DNA of 64,000 bases, from positions 24,953-88,952 of the forward strand of contig DASZWD010000020.1 in assembly GCA_035546775.1 (NCBI GenBank). The letters are read 5' to 3'. The notes beneath the pieces were generated by a model. It was not told the origin of the DNA, did no database searches, and worked only from the letters and a program-made list of their open reading frames with translations. The DNA is from Acidimicrobiales bacterium (lineage in GTDB: Bacteria; Actinomycetota; Acidimicrobiia; Acidimicrobiales; JACCXE01). Positions within the stretch are counted from its first letter, which is position 1, and each line of letters opens with the position of its first letter. The position numbers and the translations under genes are program-made. Shown here piece after piece: positions 25,944-34,933 of this stretch.

Positions 25944-26570
25944 ATGCCCGTCATCGATTTGCGCGCCAGGGAAGAAGTGACGGGTGACGACCGCATCGTG
26001 GATGCGACGCTGCGCTGCGTCGCGCGTTGGGGCTTGGCCAAGACCACGCTCGAAGACGTCGCCCGCGAGGCCGGCATCAGCCGGGCGACGCTGTATCGCA
26101 CCGTGCCCGGCGGCAAGGACAACCTCATGGCGCTGGTGTCGGCCGTCGAGCTGAACCGCTTCTTCGGCGAACTGCACGCAGCTGTCCAGTCGGCCACCAC
26201 GCTCGAAGACACGATCGTGACCGGCGTGGTCACCGCGGCACGCCACCTTCAGCACCACGGCGCCCTCAAGTTCATGATCGAGCACGAACCCGAACAGATC
26301 CTGCCCCAGTTCGCCTTCGGCAACCTCGACCGCCTGCTCGCCAACGTGCGCACGTTTGCCGCGCCCTATCTCGAGCCGTGGCTCGGCGCCGACGCCGGCC
26401 GCGGCGCCGAATGGCTGACGCGCATCGTGTTGTCCTACGCCTGCGCGCCGTCGGCCGAGTTCGACCTCACCGACGAGGCGTCCGCCCGCCGCCTCGTGCG
26501 CACCTTCGTCATGCCCAGTCTCTCGTCGTCATCCTCAACAAAGGAATCCGTGTCCCATGTCAGTCACTGA
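25944..26570 (+). CDS. TetR-family regulator, paralogue of the preceding gene
   Basis: 208 aa from ATG at 25944 (GTG at 25941 is also possible). The HTH K-T-T-L-E-D-V-A-R-E-A-G-I-S-R-A-T-L-Y-R and the following P-G-G-K-D segment closely match the regulator just upstream, while the C-terminal domain has diverged. Its end overlaps the start of the ferritin-like gene by 14 bases, so the two form one operon from the promoter at 25906. It is probably an autorepressor responding to a small molecule handled by the diiron protein. Confidence 0.88.
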   Translation: MPVIDLRAREEVTGDDRIVDATLRCVARWGLAKTTLEDVAREAGISRATLYRTVPGGKDNLMALVSAVELNRFFGELHAAVQSATTLEDTIVTGVVTAARHLQHHGALKFMIEHEPEQILPQFAFGNLDRLLANVRTFAAPYLEPWLGADAGRGAEWLTRIVLSYACAPSAEFDLTDEASARRLVRTFVMPSLSSSSSTKESVSHVSH

Positions 26571-27726
26571 AAACCCAATCTCCGAGAACGCCGCCATCAT
26601 CGGCCGCGAGGACATCAACGACCTCGAAGCCATCCTCTCGGTCACCAACACCGAGCGCGACGCCATCATCAGCAACGTCGCCTCGAACTACGACTCGATC
26701 TTCACGTGGGACTACGAGAAGGGCCACCGCCCGAAGCTCGACCGTCTCTACGAGAAGGCGAAGACGTCGATGTGGAACGGTCAGACCGACCTGCCGTGGG
26801 AGACGCCCGTCGACCAGGAAGAGGTAGCCCGCAACAACGCGGCGGCCAACAGCACCGGCCTGAGCCAGAACATGGACCTCGCGGGCACGCCGTTCGAGAA
26901 GTGGGGCGACAAGGAATTTCTGCAGGTCGCCATCGAGTCGCAGAACTGGACGCTCAGCCAGTTCATGCACGGCGAGCAGGGCGCGCTGATCTGCACGGCC
27001 CGCATCGTCGAGTCGGTGCCGTGGATCGACGCCAAGTACTACGCGTCGACGCAGGTGATGGACGAGGCCCGCCACGTCGAGGTCTTCGCCAAGTACCTCG
27101 ACGAGAAGCTGTCGGGGCACTACCCGATCAACGCCCACCTGAAGATGCTCCTCGACGACATCATCCAGGACAGCCGCTGGGACATGACCTATCTCGGCAT
27201 GCAGATCATGGTCGAGGGCCTCGCCCTCGCCGCCTTCGGCTTCATCCACCAGCTCACCACCGAGCCGCTGCTCAAGCAGCTGCTGCGCTACGTCATGAGC
27301 GACGAGGCGCGCCACGTCGCGTTCGGCGTGCTGTCGCTGCAGGACTACTACCAGGAGCTCACGGCCGCTGAGCTGCGCGAGCGCCAGGAGTTCGCCTTCG
27401 AGGCTGCCGTGCGCATGCGCGACCGCTTCCTCCAGCAGGAAGTGTGGGAGCGCATGGGCATCCCGGTGAAGGACGCCGTGCAGCTCGTCATGCAGGCGCC
27501 GGAGCGGCAGGGCTTCCAGTCGATGCTGTTCTCCAAGATCGTGCCGAACTGCAAGAAGCTCGGCCTGCTCGACGCCGGCGCCGACAAGGGCAAGCCGGGC
27601 TGGCTGCGCGAGAAGTTCACCGAGCTCGGCGTCATCGCCTTCGAGGACTGGGCCGACACCGGCGAGGAGTACGAGATGTTCGCCCTCGCCAACGGCGAAA
27701 CGCAGGGCTCGTCCAAGACCGCGTAG
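26557..27726 (+). CDS. Ferritin-like diiron protein (R2/oxygenase-like)
   Basis: 389 aa. A four-helix diiron site is visible: Glu140 (H-G-E-Q), Glu170 with His173 (D-E-A-R-H), Glu220 (V-E-G) and Glu250 with His253 (D-E-A-R-H). This six-ligand pattern is shared by ribonucleotide reductase R2, bacterial multicomponent monooxygenases and AurF-like N-oxygenases. No radical-carrying subunit partner is nearby, so an oxidase or oxygenase role is more likely than nucleotide reduction. It is co-transcribed with the TetR gene. The substrate is unknown; the alcohol dehydrogenase across the terminator is convergent. Confidence 0.82.
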   Translation: MSVTENPISENAAIIGREDINDLEAILSVTNTERDAIISNVASNYDSIFTWDYEKGHRPKLDRLYEKAKTSMWNGQTDLPWETPVDQEEVARNNAAANSTGLSQNMDLAGTPFEKWGDKEFLQVAIESQNWTLSQFMHGEQGALICTARIVESVPWIDAKYYASTQVMDEARHVEVFAKYLDEKLSGHYPINAHLKMLLDDIIQDSRWDMTYLGMQIMVEGLALAAFGFIHQLTTEPLLKQLLRYVMSDEARHVAFGVLSLQDYYQELTAAELRERQEFAFEAAVRMRDRFLQQEVWERMGIPVKDAVQLVMQAPERQGFQSMLFSKIVPNCKKLGLLDAGADKGKPGWLREKFTELGVIAFEDWADTGEEYEMFALANGETQGSSKTA

Positions 27727-27744
27727 TTCCCCCCACTACGCCCC

Positions 27745-27791
27745 AACTGGGCGCGTCAGCTCGTGGTTTTCACGGGTTGACGCGCCCAGTT
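27745..27791. terminator. Bidirectional terminator between convergent genes
   Basis: A perfect 14-bp inverted repeat (AACTGGGCGCGTCA at 27745-27758 with its complement at 27778-27791) encloses a 19-base loop. It lies midway between the ends of the diiron gene (27726) and the convergent dehydrogenase (27815), so it can serve both. Confidence 0.8.
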
Positions 27792-27814
27792 CGCGTTCGG
27801 GGCGAGGTTCGGTG

Positions 27815-28900
27815 TCAGTTGAAGACGATGACGTCGCGGGCGATCTCGCCGGTCTTCATGGCTTCGAAGCCGTCGTTGATCTCGTCGAGGCTGATGCGGG
27901 CCGACACCAGTTCGTCGAGCATGAGCCGGCCGTCCATGTAGAGGTCGACGTAGCGCGGCATGTCGAAGCGGAAGCGGTTCGAGCCCATGTTCGAGCCCTG
28001 GATCTTCTTTTCGGCGAGGAAGTCGAAGCCGTTGAGTTCGACCGACTGGCCGATCGGGATCATGCCGACGACCGTGGCGGTGCCGCCCTGCGCCAGCATC
28101 TGCCACGCCTGCTCGGCGGTCGCCTTGAGCCCGATCGCTTCGAAGGAGAACTCGACGCCGCCGCCGGTCAATGCCTGCACCTGCGACACCGCGTCGCCGT
28201 TCGACGCGTTGACGAGGTCGGTGGCACCGAACTGCTCGGCCATCTTCAGCTTCGTCTCGTTCATGTCGACGGCGATGATGCGCGACGCACCCGCGATGCG
28301 GGCGCCTTGCACGATGTTGAGCCCGACGCCGCCGCAGCCGATGACCGCGACCGTCGCCATGGCGGGCACCGCCGCGGTGCGGAACACGGCGCCGAGGCCG
28401 GTCGTGACCGAGCAGCCGATGAGGGCGGCGCGGTCGAGCGGCATGTCCTTGCGGATCTTCACCAGCGCGTTCTCGTGGATCAGCATGTTCTCGGCGAAGC
28501 TCGACAGGTGCAGGAACTGATGGCACGGCGAGCCGTCGGGCATCGAGAGGCGCTGCGGGCCGGTGAAGTCGCGGGTCAGGCCTTCTTTCGTGCAGCGGTT
28601 CGGGAAGCCGGACAGGCAGTACTCGCACTTGCCGCAGAAGACCGACAGGCACGTGATGACGTGATCGCCCGGCTGCACGTAGGTCACGCCGGGTCCGACA
28701 GCCTCGACCACGCCGGCGGACTCGTGACCGAGCACCGTGGGAGTCGGATACGGGTAGGCGCCCGTCATGAAGTGGAGGTCGCTGTGGCACAGCCCGGCGG
28801 CCGCGGTGCGCACCAGCACCTCGCCGGGGCCGGGTTCGCCGATGGTGACCTCGTCGATGTCGAGTTGTCCGGGAATCGTCTTGAGAACGGCAGCACGCAT
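27815..28900 (-). CDS. Zinc-dependent alcohol dehydrogenase
   Basis: 361 aa from ATG at 28900; the open frame upstream has no support. Medium-chain dehydrogenase with G-L-C-H-S-D (near residue 38) and G-H-E-S-A-G for catalytic zinc, four structural-zinc cysteines in C-G-K-C-E-Y-C-L-S-G-F-P-N-R-C (94-108 region), and the nucleotide motif G-C-G-G-V-G-L-N. It resembles the class-III-like and NDMA/mycofactocin-associated alcohol dehydrogenases common in Actinobacteria. The exact cofactor cannot be told from sequence alone and no mycofactocin genes are in the window. Confidence 0.85.
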   Translation of the reverse strand: MRAAVLKTIPGQLDIDEVTIGEPGPGEVLVRTAAAGLCHSDLHFMTGAYPYPTPTVLGHESAGVVEAVGPGVTYVQPGDHVITCLSVFCGKCEYCLSGFPNRCTKEGLTRDFTGPQRLSMPDGSPCHQFLHLSSFAENMLIHENALVKIRKDMPLDRAALIGCSVTTGLGAVFRTAAVPAMATVAVIGCGGVGLNIVQGARIAGASRIIAVDMNETKLKMAEQFGATDLVNASNGDAVSQVQALTGGGVEFSFEAIGLKATAEQAWQMLAQGGTATVVGMIPIGQSVELNGFDFLAEKKIQGSNMGSNRFRFDMPRYVDLYMDGRLMLDELVSARISLDEINDGFEAMKTGEIARDVIVFN

Positions 28901-28936
28901 GGGTCGACTCTTGCACTTCTGACCACGCGGTGCCCG

Positions 28937-28942
28937 TAGTCT
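28937..28942 (+). promoter_or_regulatory. TAGTCT -10-like element, 6 bases before GTG
   Basis: The spacing predicts transcription from the start codon itself (leaderless). No clear -35 is seen. It is one of several such elements in the window. Confidence 0.4.
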
Positions 28943-28948
28943 GCGCAG

Positions 28949-29611
28949 GTGGCTGTCGCATCCGATCCGGCGTTTCTCGCTCTGCACTTGGTGCGCGTGC
29001 GCGGCGTGACGCAGAGCGCGGAAATCGCGGCGGCGACGGGCCTCGACGAAGCGACCGTCGACGCCGCTATGCGGCGTCACCAGGCGGACGAGTTTGTGAC
29101 GTTGCGCACCGGCGCCCTCGCCGGGTGGGCGCTCACAGCCTTCGGCCGCGACGAAGACGCGCAGCGCGCCGCCACCGAACTCGACGGGGCCGGACTCCGA
29201 ACGACGGTCGACGCGCTGTACCGCCGCTTCCTCGTGCTCAACCCGCAGTTGTTGCGGCTGTGTACCGACTGGCAGCTGTTCCCGCCCGTCGACAACGCGA
29301 CGCCGCCCGAGCGCAACCGGCACGAAGATGCCGACTACGACGCCGAGGTGCTGGCCCGTCTCGCCAAAGTCGATAGCGCCGCGCAGCCGATCTGCGCTGA
29401 ACTGGGCGATGCCCTCGCACGCTTCGGCAACTACGGACGCCGGCTCGCCGCAGCGCGCGCCCGCGTCGAAGCCGGCGAGCACGACTGGATGACGAAACCG
29501 ATGATCGACAGTTACCACTCCGTGTGGTTCGAACTGCACGAAGATCTTCTCGCCACGCTCGGCATCGAGCGGGGGAGCGAACCGGCACAGGTGGAGGAAC
29601 AAGCGTCGTGA
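28949..29611 (+). CDS. Unknown protein with N-terminal winged-helix-like segment
   Basis: 220 aa from GTG. Residues 1-70 look like a winged helix: S-A-E-I-A-A-A-T-G-L-D-E-A-T-V-D-A-A-M could be the recognition region, followed by a T-L-R-T-G...W-x-L-T wing. The C-terminal part is mostly helical with an H-D-W-M-T-K-P segment near 185 and two histidines near 194-202. I do not recognise the C-terminal family. Its TGA overlaps the dapA GTG (GTGA), so it is co-translated with dapA and might regulate it or a neighbouring step. Confidence 0.65.
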   Translation: MAVASDPAFLALHLVRVRGVTQSAEIAAATGLDEATVDAAMRRHQADEFVTLRTGALAGWALTAFGRDEDAQRAATELDGAGLRTTVDALYRRFLVLNPQLLRLCTDWQLFPPVDNATPPERNRHEDADYDAEVLARLAKVDSAAQPICAELGDALARFGNYGRRLAAARARVEAGEHDWMTKPMIDSYHSVWFELHEDLLATLGIERGSEPAQVEEQAS

Positions 29612-30519
29612 GGAATGCAGGCCGGTGGGGACAGATCCTTACCGCAATGGTCACGCCGATGCACGCGGACGGATCCGTCGACTACGACGGCGTCGCCACG
29701 CTGGCGCGGTACTTGCAGGACAACGGCAACGACGGACTCGTCGTCACCGGCACGACGGGTGAGTCGCCCGTGCTCACCGACACCGAACGCGTCGAGGTGT
29801 GGCGCGCCGCCATCGAGGCGGTCACGATCCCGGTCATCGCCGGGTCGGGCACCAACGACACCGCCCACTCCGTCGAGATGACCAAGGAGGCCAAGCGCGT
29901 CGGCGCCGCCGCGGTGCTGGCGGTGACGCCGTATTACAACCGGCCCTCGCAGTCGGGCCTCTACGGCCATTTCAAGGCGATCGCCGAGTGCACCGACCTG
30001 CCGGTGATGCTCTACGACATCCCGATTCGCTCGGGCCGCAAGATCGCCAACGAGACCTTCCTCAAGCTGATCGCCGACTGCTCCACCATCGTGGCCAACA
30101 AGGACGCGGCGAAGGACCCGTCGTCGACCGCGATGCTGCTGCGCGACGCGCCCGACTACTTCGAGGTGTACTCGGGTGACTCGTCGCTCACGCTGCCGTT
30201 CCTGGCGGTCGGTGCCTGCGGCGTCGTGGGCGTCGCCAGCCACTGGACCGCCGCGGCGCAAAAGGAGATGATCGAGGCGTTCTCCAAGGGCGACGTCGAC
30301 CGCGCCCGCGAGCTCAACGCCGCGCTCGCCGCGTCCTACGACTTCGAAGGCAGCGACGCGTATCCCAACCCGGTGCCGACCAAAACGGTGATGCGACGGC
30401 TGGGTTTGCCCGTCGGCCAGTGCCGGCTGCCGATGGGTCCGGGGTCGCCCGAACTCGACGCCGCGGCCGACGCGTTGCTGGCATCGCTCGGGTCGATGGC
30501 CGCGCCCAAGTACAAATAA
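29608..30519 (+). CDS. dapA: 4-hydroxy-tetrahydrodipicolinate synthase
   Basis: 303 aa from GTG overlapping the previous stop; the longer frame from 29524 lies within that gene. A TIM-barrel aldolase with G-T-T-G-E-S (near 43-48), the Tyr of P-Y-Y-N-R-P near 110-115 and Schiff-base Lys165. It condenses pyruvate with aspartate semialdehyde at the entry of the lysine/diaminopimelate pathway. The dapA-rnj order matches mycobacteria. Confidence 0.95.
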   Translation: MRNAGRWGQILTAMVTPMHADGSVDYDGVATLARYLQDNGNDGLVVTGTTGESPVLTDTERVEVWRAAIEAVTIPVIAGSGTNDTAHSVEMTKEAKRVGAAAVLAVTPYYNRPSQSGLYGHFKAIAECTDLPVMLYDIPIRSGRKIANETFLKLIADCSTIVANKDAAKDPSSTAMLLRDAPDYFEVYSGDSSLTLPFLAVGACGVVGVASHWTAAAQKEMIEAFSKGDVDRARELNAALAASYDFEGSDAYPNPVPTKTVMRRLGLPVGQCRLPMGPGSPELDAAADALLASLGSMAAPKYK

Positions 30520-30522
30520 GGG

Positions 30523-32178
30523 ATGGCAGCACCGGTTCGAGTCATCTTTCTGGGCGGACTCGGGGAGATCGGGCGCAACTGCGCCGTGGTCGAAGTCGAC
30601 AACCGGCTGCTGCTCATCGACTGCGGGCTCATGTTCCCGAGCCTCGACATGCCCGGTGTCGACCTCGTACTGCCGGACTTCACCTTCCTGCGCGAGAACG
30701 CCGACCGGGTCGAAGCGTGCGTGCTCACCCACGGCCACGAGGACCACGTCGGCGCGCTGCACTTCCTGCTGCGTGACCTGTCGTTCCCGCTCTACGGCTC
30801 GGCGCTCACGCTGGGCCTGGCCCGCAACCGCATCGACGAAGCCGGCCTCACGAAGCGCACCGACTTCCGGCCGGTCAACTCCGACGGCGACCGGGTGCAG
30901 ATCGGCCCCTTCGACGTCGAGTTCATCCCCGTCACCCACTCGGTGCCCCACGCCTTCGCCATCGCGCTCCACACGCCCCAGGGGATCATCCTGCACTCGG
31001 GCGATTGGAAGCTCGACCTCACGCCGGTCGACGGGCGCACCACCAACATCGCTCGCATCGGCGCGCTGGCATCCGAGCACGGCATCCGCCTGCTGCTGGG
31101 TGACTCCACCAACGCCGAGAGCGCCGGCCACACCGTGTCGGAAACCGTGATCGGCGAGGCGCTGCGCGACCTGTTTCGCGACAACGAGGACAAGCGCGTG
31201 ATCGTTACGTGCTTCGCCTCCCACATCCATCGCATCCAGCAGGTGATGGACGCGGCGGTCAAGCACGGGCGCACGATTGCCACCCTCGGCCGCTCGATGG
31301 GCAAGAACGTGGCGCTGGCCCGCAGCCTCGGCTTGCTCGACGTGCCCGACAACGCGGTGGTCGACATCGACGATCTCGGCGACCTGCCGCCCGAGAAGGT
31401 GTGCGTCGTGTCGACGGGGTCGCAGGGCGAGCCGCTGAGCGCCCTGGCGTTGATGGCGGCGGGCGAGAACCGGCGCATCAAGGTGGGTGAGGGCGACGTC
31501 GTGATCCTGTCGAGCCACGCCATCCCCGGCAACGAGAGCAACGTCGGCAAGGTGATCGACGGCCTGCACCGCCTCGGCTGCGACGTGGTGCACTCCGGTA
31601 TCGCCCAGGTGCACGTGTCGGGCCACGCCAAGGGCGAGGAACTCAAGACGCTGCTCACGCTGGCCCAGCCCGAGTTCTTCATCCCCGTGCACGGCGAGTT
31701 CCGCCACCTGACGCACCACGCGCGCTTGGCCAAGATGCTCGGCATGTCGGACAACCACGTGCTGCTGTGCGAGGACGGCGATGTGATCGAGTTGTCCGAC
31801 GACGGCATCGACTTCGCCGACACCGTGCCCGCCGGGTACCTCTACGTCGACGGCATCGTCGGCGACGTGGGCGAGTTCGTGCTGCGCGACCGCAAGGTAC
31901 TGGCCGACGAAGGCGTCGTGATCGTCGTGGTGACGGTCGACGCGCAGACCGGTGAAGTCGTGAGCGGTCCCGAGATCATCACGCGCGGTTGGGTCTACGC
32001 CCCCGAAGCCGAAGGCCTGCTGGACGAAGCGCGCGAGGCGGTGCGCGCCCACGTCAGCAGTGTGCAGACCAACGACGCCGACACGCTGCGCAAGGCGGCG
32101 CGCTCGGCGCTGGGCAAGTTCGTGAGCGAGCGCACGCGGCGCCGCCCCATGATCGTGCCCATCGTCATGGAAGTGTGA
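30523..32178 (+). CDS. rnj: Ribonuclease J
   Basis: 551 aa. Metallo-beta-lactamase/beta-CASP nuclease with the zinc motif H70-G-H-E-D-H75, a second H-S-G-D-W-K-L-D site near 163, and beta-CASP motifs ending in H-V-S-G-H-A and P-V-H-G-E-F-R-H. RNase J is a 5'-3' exonuclease and endonuclease acting in mRNA decay and rRNA maturation. It starts 3 bases after the dapA stop. Its 3' end overlaps the convergent FAD monooxygenase by 14 bases. Confidence 0.96.
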   Translation: MAAPVRVIFLGGLGEIGRNCAVVEVDNRLLLIDCGLMFPSLDMPGVDLVLPDFTFLRENADRVEACVLTHGHEDHVGALHFLLRDLSFPLYGSALTLGLARNRIDEAGLTKRTDFRPVNSDGDRVQIGPFDVEFIPVTHSVPHAFAIALHTPQGIILHSGDWKLDLTPVDGRTTNIARIGALASEHGIRLLLGDSTNAESAGHTVSETVIGEALRDLFRDNEDKRVIVTCFASHIHRIQQVMDAAVKHGRTIATLGRSMGKNVALARSLGLLDVPDNAVVDIDDLGDLPPEKVCVVSTGSQGEPLSALALMAAGENRRIKVGEGDVVILSSHAIPGNESNVGKVIDGLHRLGCDVVHSGIAQVHVSGHAKGEELKTLLTLAQPEFFIPVHGEFRHLTHHARLAKMLGMSDNHVLLCEDGDVIELSDDGIDFADTVPAGYLYVDGIVGDVGEFVLRDRKVLADEGVVIVVVTVDAQTGEVVSGPEIITRGWVYAPEAEGLLDEAREAVRAHVSSVQTNDADTLRKAARSALGKFVSERTRRRPMIVPIVMEV

Positions 32179-33520
32179 CGGCGGCGACGTAGCCGTCCGG
32201 GCGGATCATCACCGCCTGCGGCAGCGGCACCCGGCCGATCACCGGCAACTCGCACGTCGTCGCCGTGCACTGCGCCGCCAGGTCGAGCTCGACGGGTTGC
32301 GCGGCGTGGAGCCGTTCGTAGACGCGATCGTTACGCAGGTCGAGGTCGGGCATGCGCCGTCCGACGAGCGGGTGGTCGCCGCCGAGGTCGTAGAACACGT
32401 CGAGGCCCGTCACCATGCCGGCGACGTAGCGGCGCGGCTCGTCCATCGCCAGCAGTTCGATCGTGATGTCGCGCATGGCGTCGTGGCGTTCGTCGGCGAT
32501 GCTGAGCGCCACCTGCGCCATCGTGTTGTGCAGCACGCGGGCGGCGACGGGATGGCGCTCGGCGTGGTACGTGTCGAGCAGTGCGTCGGGCGCGGCGCCG
32601 CGCAGCACCTGGCCGAGCTTCCAGCCGAGGTTGACGGCGTCCTGCACGCCCACGTTGAGGCCCTGGCCGCCTTGCGGCCCGTGAATGTGGGCGGCGTCGC
32701 CGGCGACGAACACGCGCCCGGATCGGTACGTCGCCGCCTGGCGGGTGGCGTCGCCGAAGCGCGAGATCCACGTGGGGTTGCGGAGGCCGAAGTCGGTGCC
32801 GTACTTGGCCACGAGCAAGGCGTGGGCGTCCTCGAAGGTCGGTTCGCCGTCGTGGCTGACCGCATCCTCCTTCAGTGCGAAGCGGTAGCGGCCGTCGTCG
32901 ACGCCGGGGTTGGCCGGCCCGAGTCCACCGCCCTCGCGGCGCATCCCGACTTCGGGGTCGGTCATCTCCGCTTCGCAGATGAGGAAGGTGGCGGTGGCGT
33001 CGTAGCCGACGAAGTCGATCCCCGCCGTCTTGCGCACCACGCTGCGGCCGCCGTCGCAGCCGACGAGGTAGGTGGCGCGTACGGCGTCGCCGTCGTCGAG
33101 GGTGACGGTGACGCCGTCGTCGTCTTGCACGAAGCCGCGCACGTCGCGGCGGCGCATGATCGGCGCCCCGAGTTCGTCGAGCACCCAGCCCGCGAGGATG
33201 CGCTCGATGTCGCGCTGCCACAGGCCGAGCAGGTAGTTGTGGCGCGTCGGGAAGTCGGAGATGTCGAGGAAGATCCCGGCAAAGCCGGCGGCGGGATGCT
33301 TCTGGCCGGCGTCGACGAACCGGTCGACCACGCCGCGCTGGTCGAGCACCTCCAGCGTGCGCGGGTGCAGCCCGCCGGCGCGTGAACCATCGAGGTCTTG
33401 GGTCGCCCGGCGTTCGACGATGACGGCGTCGACGCCCGCCAGTCGCAGTTCCGCCGCCAACATCAACCCGGTCGGTCCGCCGCCGGCGATCACCACATCG
33501 TGCGCGTTCATCGGCGGCAT
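32165..33520 (-). CDS. FAD-dependent aromatic monooxygenase (PheA/TfdB type)
   Basis: 451 aa from ATG at 33520; ATG at 33511 is also possible. The FAD-binding G-G-G-P-T-G-L (near residues 13-19), the D-G motif G-C-D-G-G-R-S-V-V-R near 160 and the G-D-A-A-H motif near 280 define a class A flavoprotein hydroxylase. The N-terminal R-A-G-G-L-H-P-R-T-L-E segment is shared with rifampicin and phenol monooxygenases. It lacks the C-terminal thioredoxin-like domain of full-length phenol hydroxylases. The substrate is unknown. It is convergent with rnj and divergent from an SDR gene, so it may work with that SDR. Confidence 0.85.
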   Translation of the reverse strand: MPPMNAHDVVIAGGGPTGLMLAAELRLAGVDAVIVERRATQDLDGSRAGGLHPRTLEVLDQRGVVDRFVDAGQKHPAAGFAGIFLDISDFPTRHNYLLGLWQRDIERILAGWVLDELGAPIMRRRDVRGFVQDDDGVTVTLDDGDAVRATYLVGCDGGRSVVRKTAGIDFVGYDATATFLICEAEMTDPEVGMRREGGGLGPANPGVDDGRYRFALKEDAVSHDGEPTFEDAHALLVAKYGTDFGLRNPTWISRFGDATRQAATYRSGRVFVAGDAAHIHGPQGGQGLNVGVQDAVNLGWKLGQVLRGAAPDALLDTYHAERHPVAARVLHNTMAQVALSIADERHDAMRDITIELLAMDEPRRYVAGMVTGLDVFYDLGGDHPLVGRRMPDLDLRNDRVYERLHAAQPVELDLAAQCTATTCELPVIGRVPLPQAVMIRPDGYVAAVTLP

Positions 33521-33606
33521 GGTGAGGACTCGAGGGTCCTTGCCGCAAGCCCCCCACCTCGCGGTAGGTTGGTAGTGCCGGGGGAGTGATCCGCTAGAAA
33601 GCGCCC

Positions 33607-34449
33607 ATGGCGTTCACCGGAATCGCAGGCAAGGTCGCACTCGTCACGGGAGCGGCGCGCCCGAGGGGGATTGGTCGGGCGACGGCGCTGATGCTCGCTC
33701 GCGAAGGTGCCGACGTCATCTGCGTCGATCTCGGCGCGCCGATGGCCGACTTCCCGCACCACGGCGTCGCCGAGCCGACCGATCTCGAGACGATCGTGCA
33801 GGAGATCGAAGCGATGGGCCGGCGCGCTGTTGGCATCAAGGCGGACTGCACCGACGAAGCGCAAGTCGAAGCGGCGGTCGCGGAAGGCACCGAGGCCCTC
33901 GGTGAGATCTCGCTGCTGGCCAACGTCGTCGGCGGCGGCGGCTTCGGCATGGGCGCGGGCCCGCTCACGTACCTGCCGACGGATCAGTTCGACAAGATGA
34001 TCTCGCTCAACTTGCGCAGCATGTTCCTCATGACCCGCGCCGTTGCCGCGCGCATGGTCGCCGCCGGGACGAAGGGGCAGATCTGTTCGGTGTCGTCGCA
34101 GGCGGGCAAGCGCGGCATGCCGCCGCTCGGCGCCTATTGCGCGGCGAAGGCCGGGATCATCATGCTGACCCAGACATGGGCGATTGAGCTGGGCCCGTCA
34201 GGCATCACGGTCAACGCCGTGTGCCCGGGCACGGTCGACACCGACCTGCTGAACAAGGACCATCAGATGGAGAACATCTTCAGCGGTCAACCCGGTGGGT
34301 TCGACGCGTGGCTGCAAAGCCAGATCCCGCTCGGGCGCATGCAGACCGCCGAGGACGTCGCCAACTCGATCGTCTTCCTCCTCAGCAACGAGGGCAACTA
34401 CATCACCGGCGAGGCGCTCAACACGAGCGGCGGCCAGACGATGGTCTGA
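33607..34449 (+). CDS. Short-chain dehydrogenase/reductase
   Basis: 280 aa. The cofactor motif T-G-A-A-R-P-R-G-I-G-R (near 16-26), the N-x-V-G-G segment, catalytic Ser in C-S-V-S-S-Q and Tyr/Lys in Y-C-A-A-K are all present. Asp in V-C-V-D-L after strand 2 suggests NAD(H) preference. The end reads N-T-S-G-G-Q-T-M-V, usual for the family. The substrate is unknown. A thioesterase-fold gene follows one base after its stop, so they are co-transcribed. Confidence 0.88.
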   Translation: MAFTGIAGKVALVTGAARPRGIGRATALMLAREGADVICVDLGAPMADFPHHGVAEPTDLETIVQEIEAMGRRAVGIKADCTDEAQVEAAVAEGTEALGEISLLANVVGGGGFGMGAGPLTYLPTDQFDKMISLNLRSMFLMTRAVAARMVAAGTKGQICSVSSQAGKRGMPPLGAYCAAKAGIIMLTQTWAIELGPSGITVNAVCPGTVDTDLLNKDHQMENIFSGQPGGFDAWLQSQIPLGRMQTAEDVANSIVFLLSNEGNYITGEALNTSGGQTMV

Positions 34450-34450
34450 C

Positions 34451-34879
34451 GTGGCGGGATCCGTCACCATCCCGCCGCCGGTCATGACGGCCGGCGAACT
34501 CGACGACTTCCTCGTCAAGGCGTTCTTCAACCAGCGCGCCTATCACGTGTCGGAGGTGACCGACCGCGGTGTCGTGCTCACGATCCCGATCGGCCCCGAA
34601 CACGAGCGGCCCGGCGGCACGGTGAGCGGGCCGACGATGATGTCGCTGAGCGACGCCGCCGCCTGGCTGGCGACGCTGTCGCGCATCGGCCCCGTCGCCC
34701 TCGCGGTCACCACGAATCTCAACATCAACTTCCTGCGCAAGCCGTCGCTCGACCAGGACCTGTTCGCCGAAGCGAACCTGATCAAGCTGGGCAAGCGCCT
34801 GTCGGTGACCGAGGTCGGTTGCTATTCGGGCGACCACCTCGTGTCGCACGCAACGGTGACGTACTCGATCCCTGCCTAG
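34451..34879 (+). CDS. Hotdog-fold thioesterase (PaaI-like)
   Basis: 142 aa from GTG one base after the SDR stop; the longer frame from 34295 lies inside the SDR gene. The central helix region P-G-G-T-V-S-G-P-T-M-M-S-L-S-D-A-A carries the Asp typical of PaaI/YbgC-like acyl-CoA thioesterases, followed by T-N-L-N-I-N-F-L-R. It probably hydrolyses an acyl- or aryl-CoA made or consumed by the adjacent SDR. No membrane segment is seen. Confidence 0.78.
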   Translation: MAGSVTIPPPVMTAGELDDFLVKAFFNQRAYHVSEVTDRGVVLTIPIGPEHERPGGTVSGPTMMSLSDAAAWLATLSRIGPVALAVTTNLNINFLRKPSLDQDLFAEANLIKLGKRLSVTEVGCYSGDHLVSHATVTYSIPA

Positions 34880-34933
34880 CACCGGCTACCCTCCACCTCG
34901 GGCGGACCGAACGTAGGTACGGTTTATCTGGCC

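Noticed and set aside
32165..33520. Rifampicin monooxygenase
   Set aside because: The N-terminal motif is shared by many aromatic hydroxylases, so the substrate cannot be assigned.
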